This document shows positions 21,593-34,200 of a stretch of 64,000 nt of DNA, piece by piece. Within the stretch, counting starts at the first letter, position 1. Each line of letters starts with the position of its first letter. The notes under the pieces are model-generated. The model was not told the DNA's origin, made no database searches, and saw only the letters and a list, made by a program, of their open reading frames with translations. The position numbers were made by a program, and so were the translations under genes. This stretch comes from Lithospermum erythrorhizon (Eukaryota > Streptophyta > Magnoliopsida > Boraginales > Boraginaceae), in NCBI GenBank assembly GCA_019722365.1, contig JADFUC010001740.1:2501-66500 (forward strand), written 5' to 3'.

Positions 21593-23475
21593 GCCAATCT
21601 CCCGAGCTTTAAGTGAATTCGGATCACCGTCTTGGCGCCATTCTCCTTGACAGCCTTTAGGAGTTCATCATCCACAGACTCCCCTTTAGTGATCTGACTT
21701 TATTATCTTCTTTTCCAATCCCGAACATCCACTGAATGACCTGACTTGACTATAGAGAGAGAGAATCTAGAATAGCAATTACTTACCCGTTGGACTTTCC
21801 CTGCATTCAGAACCAATCGCATGTTCACTTTTCTTCTTGATCTTCATGATCTGACCAAAAGCATGGGAAAACCTCAAGCTCGATTGGTCATCAATGAATT
21901 TCTCTCTTCTACGCTTCCCGTTCAGCGTCGGCGACTTCATTTGTCTAATTCATTTGACCACCGGTGTTTGATCGAGCAGCCACCCAGCGATTAGCAAATA
22001 ATCGGGAGGTTGGGAATACCTACCGCGCGACTTTAAAAAACACACGCTAACCGCGGATGATTCATGCAACGAACGGTTGCATCAGCTACTGGGGATTTCC
22101 TTGAACACCATCGCTTAAATGAAGTATTACGTTACGCGGTTGGAGTACGCTACGACCTTGATGCGGCTTCATTTGCCGCGACTCCTCAGAATCTCGAGAA
22201 CACTCAGCAGCGTCGAGCAGGGGAATTTCTGCGACAATCCTTTCTATCTTATTAGAAACTCCGTATCGAATTTCACAGCACCTGCTTGAATCCTGTTCGT
22301 ATTAACTTTGAAGCTGTCGGCCAAGTATAACGTGCGACTTATTTCCCTTTGCTATTACCATTGCTCCCAGTTAACCTTCAGTTACCGTCTTCCCCGAAAG
22401 TAGTTCGATAATAATCACCGTCAGTGACTCAGAAATTAAACTTTTCCCTAATTTTGGAACACGCTTTCCAGCTTTTTAGGTTTCCATAAGGAACCATTTG
22501 TGATTTCGAGATTCACGTCTCATACTGCATCCATTCATTCTGCATCGGCAAGATGAGCAGTCCACATAATAATTCGAAATATAATTCAAATTACATACAT
22601 CATGCATAGTATGAAAGATGCTCGAGAATCACTATCTAGGAATCAACGGAAGCATTCACGGATAAAACCAAAGCGTTAAATGGCCGCTCGGCCAACATGA
22701 ACATCGCGTTAGCTTTGTAGTGCCTGCCGTGTGACGTCTTGCCTGACAGCGCACAGTTAAATTATATACACTGCACTGCGTGATCTCCCGGTATGTCCAA
22801 AGCCTTTGTCTCCCGTTCTTTTACTCTTCCCTACACTTAATGCGGCACCCTTAGCACTTCGCACATGAAGCTTACGTACCTCCTCGAGACGAATGCTGTT
22901 TCTGACCACCTTAGTTCAACCTTGTTAGTACTGAAATTCTTAACGGCCGCCTCGTGGCTCCCAACTTTCGAATGCTTGAAACTTGACAAAAATCGGGCCC
23001 TTGCATCACAAATCATCAACATTAACATCTACTGTCGATAGTTGATTAATAATGCTATTGAAATCATTAAGATGTCTTGCTATGGGTGTACTTTTTGACA
23101 TCTTAAGGTGAAACAGTTTTTTCATGAGAAGTACCTTATTATTTGCAGAAGGTTTCTCATCAGATCGTAAAGCGCCCGTAGGCCCTTTGTGGTGGTCTCC
23201 TTAACAGCGTTAGCTTCGTTTCTTGACAAACAAGTGCGATCATACCCAGACTGGTTTGTCCGATTCCGTCCATTAAATCACCAAATAAAATGCTTCTAGG
23301 AGCCTCCATGGTTTGATTAGAACTTTCATTCCGTGCAGGATAATCCTCAATCTGCGTCTTCGATGTGGAAAATCGATTCCATCAATTTCTCTACCCGGTA
23401 TGTCACATTTCATAGCTTCGACCATTGATTCTTAAACTCACAGCAAAAGGCTACGACCCGAGCTTTGATACCCAT
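21593..23475 (-). mobile_element. Internal region of the short LTR element, no recognised proteins
   Basis: Only about 1.9 kb lies between the two LTRs, far less than a full Copia interior. No protease, integrase, RT or RNase H motif was found in any frame. The longest minus-strand frame (22837-23028) has no recognisable domain. A non-autonomous or internally deleted element is inferred. Confidence 0.65.
23458..23475 (-). other. Primer binding site of the short LTR element
   Basis: On the minus strand, immediately after the 5' LTR, the sequence is atgggtatcaaagctcgg. This resembles the initiator-Met-tRNA primer site tggtatcagagc used by most plant Copia elements, with two or three differences. 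Its position at the LTR edge fixes the element's orientation. Confidence 0.75.
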
Positions 23476-24032
23476 TGTTAGGATTTAAGACCACAGGGAA
23501 ATTTCTCGGAGTTTGGAAAGCGATCAATAAGAGCGATAAAAATTTAAATGCGAGAAATAAATGAGCCACAGAATTTATGCGGGTTCCCCTACATGTGAAA
23601 GTTAGATCCTATTTGCAGAATCCACTATGACGGAAAGATAGATTCTGACCACACCATTGGTATAATGCATGTTGGTATTTTCTTATACACGAAATCTCGA
23701 CCCTGAGATCTATCGAAACTAAGATAAACTCTACAAGTTCTTGAGAACAAAAACTATGTTCTTCAATAATATTAAGACCTAATATTATTCTAGGATGAAT
23801 TCTAGTATTTTGTGTGATAAAATAAAACTCATAAAGCATCTAGCATATTTATAGAGTAACAAAACCTACAAGGCTAAGGTACTTCTAACTTTGACTTGAA
23901 TGTCGAAAATTGCCAAAATAATAGTCTTCGGAACTGCGTGTCGAACGAGGTCAGGGCTTGGTCAGACGTGCTCCCGGCCCCAACTCCGACACCTACGTGC
24001 TTCAAGAAAAAAAAAAAGTGGTCTTGATTCCA
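23476..24032 (-). mobile_element. 5' LTR of the short minus-strand LTR element
   Basis: About 557 bp, TG to CA on the plus strand, partner of 21029-21592. On the minus strand a TATA box ctctataaatatgc lies near 23860-23847. The outer end is followed after about 100 bp by the plus-strand LTR at 24139. No matching 5-bp target duplication was found around the pair. Confidence 0.85.
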
Positions 24033-24138
24033 ACGGTTCAATGGGCATTATTTGAATATAAATATTTCAAAACCAAATCTTTCCTTATAGACATAACTTT
24101 GATGAAAGAAATATATTAAAGCGGACCTATACAAATGA

Positions 24139-25123
24139 TGTTGAAATCAATGAGGAGTGATTATTTATTATCTTATGATAATTGTGTCTTAGATTCATTT
24201 TACAGTTGGGTTAAATATGGGTCCTCGAGCTTAGTGTTATTTTTAGTAATTATGTCTGAGTGTGGGTTCATGATAATTTAAGGGGTTATGAGCCGATTCT
24301 TGAGTGCTTGCTGGGTGTCGTTATAATAATAGTAATTAATTCGATTATTATTATTATTATAACTATTTACTATTATCGACCTGAAAGTCCACCTTTTATC
24401 TGGGTGGCGTTGAGTTATATTTCATGTATGAAATTAAAGAGAGAGCCTTATAATTGAAATATATTTTTCAATTACAAGGGTTCTACATTTTTATGTAGAA
24501 TATCGATTGAACAAAATAGAATCAATTAAATAGTTATTTTAATTGGTTCGAGTAATTTTAAGTATTTAATGGTAACTTGAAGATTATTGATGATGACTCG
24601 TATTTAATTAAAAGCCCAATTAAATAGTTGACTAAATTAACTTGGCTTCGTTAGTGTCTTATGGTAATAGAGTTAACGAGTCAACTAATACTTAGTTGCT
24701 TATCGGTTTTGTTTTTAACATGCATATAACTTCAACTGGGTTTCATGAAAAAGAAGAATAAATAATCTTTCATAAAAAAAAACCTAATAAGCGCATCCCG
24801 TTGCCGATTTCTCGAAATTTTCTTTGGGTTTTGGTTTTTTGTTCGGCTTTGTTTACTAGCATAAATCGTTCTTGATTGACCTCTCTGGTGTGGATCGACT
24901 AGAGATATCATACGTTGATATTACAACAAGGAGTTGAAGGAAAGTCGAATTCACGTTAATGAATTTGAAGCGTCTAATTTGGTGGAATTTACTCCCATTG
25001 CACATTGTAAGTACTATATTCATTACATATTTTAATTATGTGATTTTAATAATGTAGTAAGCACTTTAAGATCCACTGGATCTATGGATTGGTATTTATA
25101 CTCATATATCAATAGAGTTTCCA
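24139..25123 (+). mobile_element. 5' LTR of the long plus-strand Copia element
   Basis: Begins tgttgaaatcaatgag and aligns with 31938-32914 over about 980 bp. Shared words include atgataatttaaggggttatgag, gttgagttatatttcatgta, ttcaattacaagggttctac and gtagtaagcactttaagatcc. It ends near the ca at 25122-25123. The two LTRs differ by many substitutions and indels, so the insertion is not young. The 5 bp before it (aatga) recur at 32921-32925. Confidence 0.85.
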
Positions 25124-27360
25124 TGGGTGGCATGACAAATTAAAGTTCAAGCTACGTTGTTTATTTTATCTTTGTTTTTGTTTTTATCAATTTTTAATTG
25201 ATTAATTCTTGTTCATATATTTAATTGATAAATATATGATGAGAATAAATCACCATGTTCTTAGATTATTGATTTACACATGTTTTGGTACATATTGATT
25301 TATTATCATATTTTGTGCTATGGATTATTAATGCATAAATTAAAATGATGATTTAATTGGTTTTGTTTAAGCAGTTTTGTAAAACATGTTTGGGGGTGTG
25401 TAGAAAATTTATAAATTACAAACTGAACTTTATGCGGAACTCTGATACCACGTGAGATCTCCATTAAATTTCATATTTTTGGATTTTTCTAAGTGCCTGA
25501 AATAATTTTTGAGATTTACGAATTTGTTTAATTAATAATTAAATATTAAAATTTTGTTTAATGAGCGACCCGATTAGATTTATTCAAAGAAAATTATGAA
25601 GTTTAATGTGTTTGAATTCATAGAATTTTAAAAGAACTTAAAAGCCTCCAAAAGCGATTTTACAAACAAATTAAATTAAATGCGAAAACCGAAGTTAAAT
25701 AGGGAAATATTACCATAAATGTGGCCCGACGACTTCGGCGACCATGCGAGGCGCGTCCGGTGTCGGATCGGATATCTTTAATAATAAAATGATGGCGGAC
25801 GACGACCTACATTCTTTGGCTGCCGTCGCGTGTCAAAGCTGATCGGCCCGTCGTAGGTTGGTGTCGAGCCCGGCCATGGCGTGTGCCCCTAATTTTGAAA
25901 ATCACAATTCGAATTTATTCCTTATTTAGGTTTCCTAAAATTATAGGACTAGTTATATTTCTAATTTATTGATTATTTGTCATTTTTAATCACCTAATTG
26001 ATTGTAATTAATTATGTGATGACAATTAATTAATTTTCTTTATATTATATCTTTTTAAATTAATTTAAAAGTTCTTAATATATTTTAGAATATATTTGTG
26101 ATAAATATTTCTGATATGTATATAGTTTAATAATTATTGGTAATAGTATTAATTGACATATTAATATGATAATTGAGTTTACATTAATTAATTTTAATAT
26201 GTGTAATTACATGGATTAATTAATTTGATAATTGAAACATGCATTTTTCTAATTCCGTTTAAAATATTAAGTTCATTTATATGATTTAATAGTGCCTATA
26301 TTTTGTAATGTGGTGATTGGAATGGAGGTATATAAATATGGCCCATTTATTTATTTTAGGTCTATGAACCGTATTATTGTAAATGGCCTTCTTAGTAATA
26401 TTTTCTTGTATTTATTTGTTATTGTTTACCCACAAGCTTGCAAGCTGTCTTAGATGGGTTAGTATATAAATATTGTAACAAGTGAAGATATTGAAGATCA
26501 TTTCACGGTGGTGGACTTGGTGGACTCGGTTGGATCCAGAAGTACAAGATACAAGAATTAGGACTTATGTTAGTATTTGATAAATACTTGTAATAGGTTC
26601 TAGGGGCCATATCGTATATCTCTTGAATGTGCATTACTTGTTTATTTTTCATGTTGTAGCCTGTTAGCTTGATTATGTGCTTTAGTATGCATGAGTAGAA
26701 ATGAAAACAAACGTAATAATAATCTAACCAATTAAAATTTAAGCAAAGTATCGGCCAATTTTAAAGTTGTGCAATCAATTGGAGCTGCCGAAGTGATGGC
26801 GGGTGTTACAATGTTGCGTTTGATATGACGATGGATCATGTTTAGAGTGATTTCCACTAACGTTGTGGGCTTTGGATGATCGATCGAAGTAACACTTTGG
26901 TTTAATTAGTACTGACACTTAGGTTTCGGAGATCTGAAATGTTGGGTAGCATCTTATAAGAGATCTTTGAGTGACCTGAAGTTATGTAGTTTTACATAAT
27001 TGATTCGACAACTACTATTATCTTTGGATTCAAAATGTATGCGGTGTTGCTTGGATTTTGAATTTAAGTATAATAGGTCTTGATACTAATATATTCGTGA
27101 GATTTGAAGTTTTAGTATTTACTTTACAATTTATTTGTAAGTGTTTAGCGTGATATTTTCTTGAGTCTGTATTTCATTTACTTATTCTTGTAGAATCAAT
27201 ATGTAATTTCTGCATTATTCTTGCTCTAAGAACTCGCTTGACCGGCACTTGAAAGTGCAATTTGAATCTTCAATTTTGGCCAGTGGTCTCGAAACTTGAG
27301 AATCATTCTCAGTAGAGAGGGGCGAGCGATGTGAACAGCCAAGGTTCCTGCTTGAAACCT
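25124..27360. mobile_element. 5' untranslated and unassigned interior of the long Copia element
   Basis: No protein similarity in 2.2 kb. A minus-strand primer-site word (ctcacgtggtatcagagttcc, read right to left from about 25457) suggests part of another Copia element is inserted in the opposite orientation here. The exact limits cannot be seen. The rest is AT-rich. Confidence 0.45.
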
Positions 27361-30300
27361 AATGATAGTGCCTCCCCACGTCGGGAAAAGGATCCCCTGG
27401 CCGCAGAGTCGTGCTATGGATTTCCAATGTCTTTTGATATGGAACAGATTCCAAATTCAATATGAAAGGTGGCGGCGTGCTGGTATATACCGGCGGCTTG
27501 AGGAATTATTCGAAAGGAAGTTAAGCGAGAGAGATATGAAGCAATGCGTGCTGCAAAGTGAATGACAAACTAGGAGCGGACATGCATGACCACCATCAAT
27601 AAAATGATTGGCTTGAATTACCGATCGACTAAGCGCCTTGGGCACCGGTGTCTCAAAAGAAGCTGTTGTGGACTGTCCACGAAGTCTCTTTCCGGACAAA
27701 TTCTCGGTTGTCATGAATTTCCAATACACAAGTTTGAGTTATCTCACAAAGGCTGCATAAGATGATCACAAATCTTTGAGGCAGACACAGGTAAGACTAA
27801 AAATTCTACTCCGGTTTGGTGGTCAAAACAAGCAAAAGTTTAAGAAGAAGAAGAAGTTCTGCGAGGCGAGGGTTCTAGTAATCCCGAGGTTCTAACAGGA
27901 AGGGAGGAGCTAGGAAGGATGACAAGTGTCATTATTGCGGAAACCTAGGTCACTGGAAGTCGGCACAGGAAGTTCACCGATGATAGGAAGAATGGTCTCA
28001 CGACCGCTCAACCTACGGGTATGTATGTTATTGAAGTTTGTACAACTTCTAATTCTACTTAGGTGGGTGTTAGACACCGATTTATGAAGTTCGTATTAAA
28101 TTAAGTAATATGCGGGGAACTTCATGTCAAGTAGAAGACTTGAAGAGCGAAATGGATGCAGCGTGTGAAATGGTGCGAGGTTGCGGCCACTGCAGGTAGG
28201 ATCCATTAGTTTAAATTTGCCTTGAGCCTTGTTTTGAACTTATCACCGGTTTACTATGTACCTGCAATTTGCAGGAATATTATTTCTATTTCTGTTTTGA
28301 ATAATGATGGTTTTTCATTTTCAATAGATCCCGATGAATTTAGGATCACCAGGAATGGGATAGTGTTTGGTATCACCTCCGCCCAGAAAATGAATTACAT
28401 ACGTTTTAAGCATGATTAATGAGTCATATAACATAAACTTAAAAGCGGAATAAGCCTAACGACAAACCAAACATACCTATGGCATTGCGGACTAAGGTCA
28501 CGTGCGAGAACGAATCAAGAAACTCGCTCCGGTGGAATACTTGAAGGTTCGATTATGAATCATACGATAAGTGTGACTCTTTTACTTTTGGGCAAAATGA
28601 CCAAAATGCACTCAGCAGCTAAAATGAAAGGGTAAGTGATTTATTGAGGATCATACACCTTGATGTATGTGGGCCGATGAACACATCTGCAGGAGGTTAT
28701 AACTACTTCGTTATATTCTGCGATGATTCGGTAGATCTGGTTTTGTGTATCGATGAGACCTGGAAACCGCGAGTCACTTTGAAATTCAGGAATTCCAAAA
28801 TGAAGTACAACCAATTGAGAGCAGAGACAATAAAGGTGCTTGATGCGATAGAATTGGAGAATATTTGAGTCACGGGATTCAATACTTTAAATCTTAGAGT
28901 GTGGTATTGTTTCCTGGCTTCGCTCCAGCGGGAACGCCGGGCGTAATGGCGTGTCCGAAAGGAGAAATCGAACCCTTATTGACATGGTTCGATCTATGAT
29001 GAGCCTATCTGATCTACCAGTTAATTTATGGGGATATGCACTTCTAAGCGAGTCAACACCTTAAGCAGGATATCCAACCAAATTGACGGATAAAACTCCC
29101 AAGTAGGCTGTGGTTTGGAAGATTCTCAAGTTAGGTTTCTGAGATTTGGGGGCGTGGAAGCTTGCACGTAAGAGATTAACAAAGATAAATTTGCTTAAAT
29201 GTCGATATTCTTTATTTCATAGGATATCCAAGGGAAAAGCAGGTTGAAGTTTACTACTTCTACGCAGGCAGGAGGGCTTAAAATCTTCATTCTTTGAAAC
29301 GAAGGGTATTCGCGAAAAGGAATATTTGTCGAAGGACTAGAAGTAATGGTGTTCATCTTGATGAAGCTATTTGATGAAGTCAATGTCGATGCATCTAATG
29401 CGGGAGAGGATCGACACACCACAGAATTGGTACGCTTCTTTCATAGAATCCGATTAGCGATCACGAAGCTGTGGAAGAACCCGACCATAGGAGATCAATG
29501 AGGGATCGCCCACGAACGAGCCAGTATGGTGAACCTTTCATCATTGAAAGTGACGAGCCCACTTCTTACAAAGCAATGAATAGCAAGGATGTTGACAAAT
29601 GGCAAATAGCCATGCAATCCCCGAAATGGATTCTATGTGCAAGCAGGGTTTGGTCACTTTGTTGGATTTACCCAAATGGGGCTGCATACTATTGAATGTA
29701 AATGGGTATTTAAGAAACATGATAAAGGCGGAAGCGTTGATGTTTTCAAAGCTAGACTTGTAGCGAAAGGTTTCAAACAAGTTCGCAGTGGTATGGCGAA
29801 ACTTACTCGCCCACGTGGCTGTCTTAAATCCATCCGGATAATCTCTTAGCCATTGTTGCATTCGTGACTATGAAATATGGCAAATGGATGTAAGCTGCTT
29901 TCTGAATGGAAATTTAGAGAAGATGTGTACATGGTACAACCTCCGGGCTACATGTCCTAAAAGGACCCTAAGAAGGTATCTGAGTTGCAAGTCCATTTAT
30001 ATGGTCTTAAAGCGAGGCATCCCGCAGTTGGAATCTACATTTTGATGAATCAATCAAAGAGTTTGGTTTAATCAAGAACGAAGAAGAATTTTGTGTATAC
30101 AAGAAGGTAAGTGGGAGTTATATATCATTCATAGTCCTGTATGTCGATGACATACTTATCATTGGAAATAACGTAGAGTTACTAAACTCGATTGAGGATT
30201 AAATTTGTGCAAATGTTTCTCAATGAGGACTTAGGCAAAGTGATATATACTTGGAATAAAGATCCACGAGATCGAGCCGGGCGATTGGACTTTGTCGGGA

Positions 30301-30560
30301 TATATGTGAATAGATGCTACCGAAGGTTGACATGAGTAATTCCAAGAAGGGTAATCTCCCGTGAGACATGGAGTTCAACTCGGCCGAGCACGGTGTCCCT
30401 TCTGGTGTTGAAATATGAACAAAATGAAGAGGACATACGCCTGGCTTTTGGCTATAGGATCCATCATGTATGCCATGTTGTGCACTAGACTTGATGTGTG
30501 TATGCATTTAAGTGTAACCGATGAATGCAATTAATCGGTGAAAGCCAACTTTGGATTGCC
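27361..30560 (+). mobile_element. gag-pol remnant of the long Copia element
   Basis: Decayed coding region in Copia order. The CCHC knuckle KCHYCGNLGHWK is at about 27922-27957. A protease/pre-integrase part lies at about 28222-28419 (AICRNIISISVL). The integrase core start IIHLDVCGPMNTSAGG is at about 28650-28697. The RT entry region at about 29471-29870 includes RRSMRDRPRTSQYGE and KWVFKKHDKGG, then ARLVAKGF. The RT catalytic box VLYVDDILIIGNN is at about 30134-30172. Many stops and frameshifts break every domain, and local patches are unreadable while neighbours are well preserved. It cannot encode active proteins. Confidence 0.8.
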
Positions 30561-31921
30561 CAAGTGGTATAAAGTAATAAAGGAAAAGAACTAAAGATGC
30601 TTTCTTGGTATAATTGAGATGAAAGAGTTACTTGACTGACGGGGTACACCGGCGCGGTTTTCAAGCGGCGAGGCGACTATCATTCCCGCTCTGGATATGT
30701 ATTTTGTCTCGATGGTGGAATAGTATCTTAGAGGAGTTCCAAAATGAAATGCATTCTTGGAATTCTACCATGAAATCACAGTACTGTCCAGCGGCGTCAC
30801 GAAGCCGCTAAAGAAGCATGTTAGATAAAAATTCGTGACCGGGCAGTGTAGTACTAGCGTTGAGGGACGATTGGGTGCTTTGTGACAATATTGGAAGCGA
30901 TAGCTCAAGCTGGAACCCCAGGCACATCACAAATCCAGCACGTGCTGATGTCGCTTTGATTAGGGCTAATGCTTGATAGAGGTGATGTCAAAGTATGTAA
31001 AGTAAACGAGAGCCCGTCAGCCGACCCTTATTAAACCACTAAGTCGAGGCAAAGCATGATGGGCATCACGGTAAACATAAGTCTTGGGCAGGTTATTCGC
31101 GGTGGTGTTAGGTTAAGTGGGGAGTCGGTATATATCTATTGTGTTATGTGAACAAATATTTGAATATTATTGCTTCTTATATTTTAATATATTTACATTT
31201 CTTGTGTCTATATATGTTTAAATTTACATATAATACATGTAGTGTATCTCGATAGTGAAAGGTTAAATCCACAGGTTAGTCTATGTTTTTACAGAGAGGT
31301 AACATGAGGCCCCATTGAAATTTCTTGAAACCTAGAAACATAGGATAGCCAAAAGAACTTGGTCGGATCTTTGATAGTTAGAGGCGAAGCGTCATATGAC
31401 TAACGTGGTGTTTTGATTAGTGATCAAGATTGATCACGTTATCTGAACTAGATCGATAAATTGAAATTTTGCTTGGAGTGCGGTATTTGGGGAGGCTGGT
31501 ATGACAGCTTAATTCATAGAAGATATATATCGTGTCTATGTGATTTGTTTAGAATTTTAGATTCGTCAGTGCCCAGAGCTATACGATATATATTTATACG
31601 TATTATCTGGCTGCATTACTTTATTTATGACAATGATACACTTAGCGGGGGATTATAACGGCGTATTTGGGTCCCACTTAGCGGTGAGGAGATAATGGCG
31701 ATAGATGTTGATATATTGGGAGGGATTTGTCAGTCACTTGATATCTGAGGAAGATCTCGGGCCTCTCTGTGGCGGTTGGTCTTGATTGGTTTATGGGGAC
31801 GCCCATGCAAATGCTTATTGATTCGTACTCGAGTAAAGAAAGTTGTGGGTGTTTCATGATACACTTCTTATGTAGCTACATTTGAGAGATCGCGTGATAA
31901 AGGAATTGTAAGATAATCGTC
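30561..31921 (+). mobile_element. RNase H region and 3' untranslated part of the long Copia element
   Basis: Weak RNase H-like words are seen near 30700-30850 only. The rest up to the purine tract has no coding similarity. Two open frames near 31461 are not recognisable. Confidence 0.5.
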
Positions 31922-31937
31922 CAAGGGCAAGTGGGAG
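31922..31937 (+). other. Polypurine tract of the long Copia element
   Basis: The sequence caagggcaagtgggag directly precedes the TG of the 3' LTR. This is the usual plant Copia polypurine tract form and marks the plus-strand priming site. Confidence 0.85.
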
Positions 31938-32914
31938 TGTTGGAAATCAATGAGAATTGATTCCATTTATTATGCCCGTTGCGACAATTGTGCAATTCAT
32001 TTACCAGTTGGGTTAAATGTGATTGCTCGAACTTAGTGTTCAACTTAGTAATTGTATATTCAGTGTGGGTTCATGATAATTTAAGGGGTTATGAGCGATT
32101 GCTAGGCGCACTCGTTAATCGTTATAATAATAGTAGTGGTCAATTATTATTATTATAGCGATTCCTCGAGCACAGAAAGTCGCAGCATGCGGTGGCGTTG
32201 AGTTATATTTCATGTAAAATTAAAGAGAACTATATAGTGAAATATATTTTTCAATTACAAGGGTTCTACATTTTATGTAGAATATCGATTGAACAAATAG
32301 AGATCAATTAAATAGTTGGCTAATTGGTTCAGTATTTAATGTTATCGATAACTTGAAAGATTATTGATATTGACTCATATTTAATTAAGCTAATTAAATG
32401 GACAACTCGTGCTTAACTCGTTAGTGTCTTATGAACTAATAGAGTTAACGAGTCAACTAATACTTAACGGGTTGCGTATCGGTTTTGGTTTCACTTGTGG
32501 CCTATATAAGTAGGCTTTAGAAGGTTTTTCATGAAAAAAGAAGAATAATAATATTTCATAAAAAGAAACCTAATAGCAGCCCCACTGCTTGATTCTCCCA
32601 ATTTTCTTGCAGGATTTTAGTTTTGTTCAAGCTTTGTTTCACTAGCATAAATCAGTTCTTGATTATTACTCTCTGGTGTGGATCGACTAGAGATATCATA
32701 CGATTGATATTACAACAAGGAGCTGAAGGGAAGTCAAATTCGCGTTGTGAATTTGGGCGTGAAAACAGAATTTTTAGTGGAATTTACTGTGCATTGTAAG
32801 TACTGCAATAGATTACATATTGTCATTATGTATAATTTTTAATAATGTAGTAAGCACTTTAAGATCCCTGGATCTATGGATTTGTATTTATCTTTCGTAT
32901 AACGTAGAGTTTCT
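31938..32914 (+). mobile_element. 3' LTR of the long plus-strand Copia element
   Basis: Begins tgttggaaatcaatgag right after the polypurine tract and aligns with 24139-25123. The right end is degenerate: where the 5' copy has gagtttcca this copy has gagtttctt. The exact end is therefore uncertain by a few bases. An aatga at 32921-32925 may be the target duplication. Confidence 0.85.
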
Positions 32915-33009
32915 TGCTCGAATGAATGCATAACTAGAACAACATTGTAGGACTAAAATAAAAGAACTAGAATCAAAAGTTATAAGCCTACACAAAAGAA
33001 TTAAAGTAG

Positions 33010-34200
33010 TCCTTTGTCTTGTGTAGCATACATGTCGATAAAACTCGAGAAATTGAGAGAGCTTGTGAGGCTTGTCATTAACTATAAACCTTTAAATACT
33101 ATATTGAAATGGATTAGATATCCCATTCCAAATAAAAAAGACATATTACAAAAGTTACATTCATGATTCATATTTTCCAAATTTGACATGAAATTTGAAT
33201 TTTGGCAAACAAATATCTCCTAATGATAAGTATAAAATTCGTTTTGTACCTTTTTAGAGCGATATGAATGGATAATGTGCCATTCGGTTTGAAAAATGCC
33301 CATTCAGAATTCAAGAGAATCATGAATGATATATTTAATCCATATTCTGACTTCTGTATTGTTTACATTGATGATGTTCCTGTCTTCTGTCAAAGCTTAG
33401 AACAACATTTCAAACATTTAAAAAGGTTTTTCACAACTGTAAAAAGAAGTGGACTAGTTGTTTCCACAAAAATTTATTTATTCTAAACTAAGGTTAGATT
33501 TTTAGTGCATTACATAACTCAAGAGGATATCACTCCTACAAAAAGGTCTTTAGCCTTTTCTTCCAAATTTCCTGATAAAATACTTGACAAAACATAATTA
33601 TGACGATTTTTAGGGAGCCTAAACTATGTCCTTGATTTTTGTCCAAATATATAAATAAGCATGCTTGAACCGCTGCGTGATAGGTTAAAGAAAAATCATC
33701 CTGGACCAATGAACACACCAATGCTGTCCAACAGATCAAACAACAAGTTCTAGAAATCCCTTGCTTACATTTAACAAACCCAAACTTATCAAAAGTTGTA
33801 GAAACTGATGCCTCCGACTCTGGTTATAGAGAATTTTAAAAAAACAAAAACGGGTGAAAAAGAAACAAATGAATTCGATTTACAAGCTATGGAATGAAAC
33901 CAGAAAATTACTCAACCATAAAAAAAGAGATCCTATCCATTGCCATGTGCATACAAAAATTTCAAAGTGATTTATTAAACCAAAAGTGTATTTTACGTAT
34001 TGATTGCAAATCTACAAAACAAATTTTAAAAAAAGATGTTCAAAATATTGCATCAAAATAAATCTTTATCAGATGAAAAGCTATACTTTCTATATTTGAC
34101 TTTGATATTGAGTATATTAATGGAGATTAGCTCATGCAGATTTTCTAACTAAAGAATTACTCAAGCAGGGTCTTGACAATGCAATATAATGACAAAATAT
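33010..34200 (+). pseudogene. Endogenous pararetrovirus (caulimovirid-like) RT/RNase H remnant
   Basis: Plus-strand frames resemble the reverse transcriptase-RNase H of plant pararetroviruses rather than Gypsy or Copia. Seen are a pre-palm block with YKPLN (about 33085), VPFGLKNA with S instead of the usual F/Q pattern (about 33280), and the catalytic YIDD box (about 33365-33376). The RNase H Asp in ETDASDSGY is near 33800, and an NYSTIKKEIL block is near 33915. Caulimoviridae polymerases share this wording, as remembered. Stops and frameshifts occur between most blocks (for example after 33486 and near 33840), so no functional protein can be made. Ty3/Gypsy is the main alternative, as the two families are related. 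No integrase is seen, which favours the viral reading. Confidence 0.6.

Noticed and set aside
22064..23028. Small frames in the short LTR element interior
   Set aside because: No retrotransposon or other domain could be recognised in either strand.
33010..34200. Plain Ty3/Gypsy RT fragment
   Set aside because: Kept only as the alternative: no integrase, chromodomain, LTR or purine tract seen, and the wording of the RNase H part is closer to pararetroviruses.
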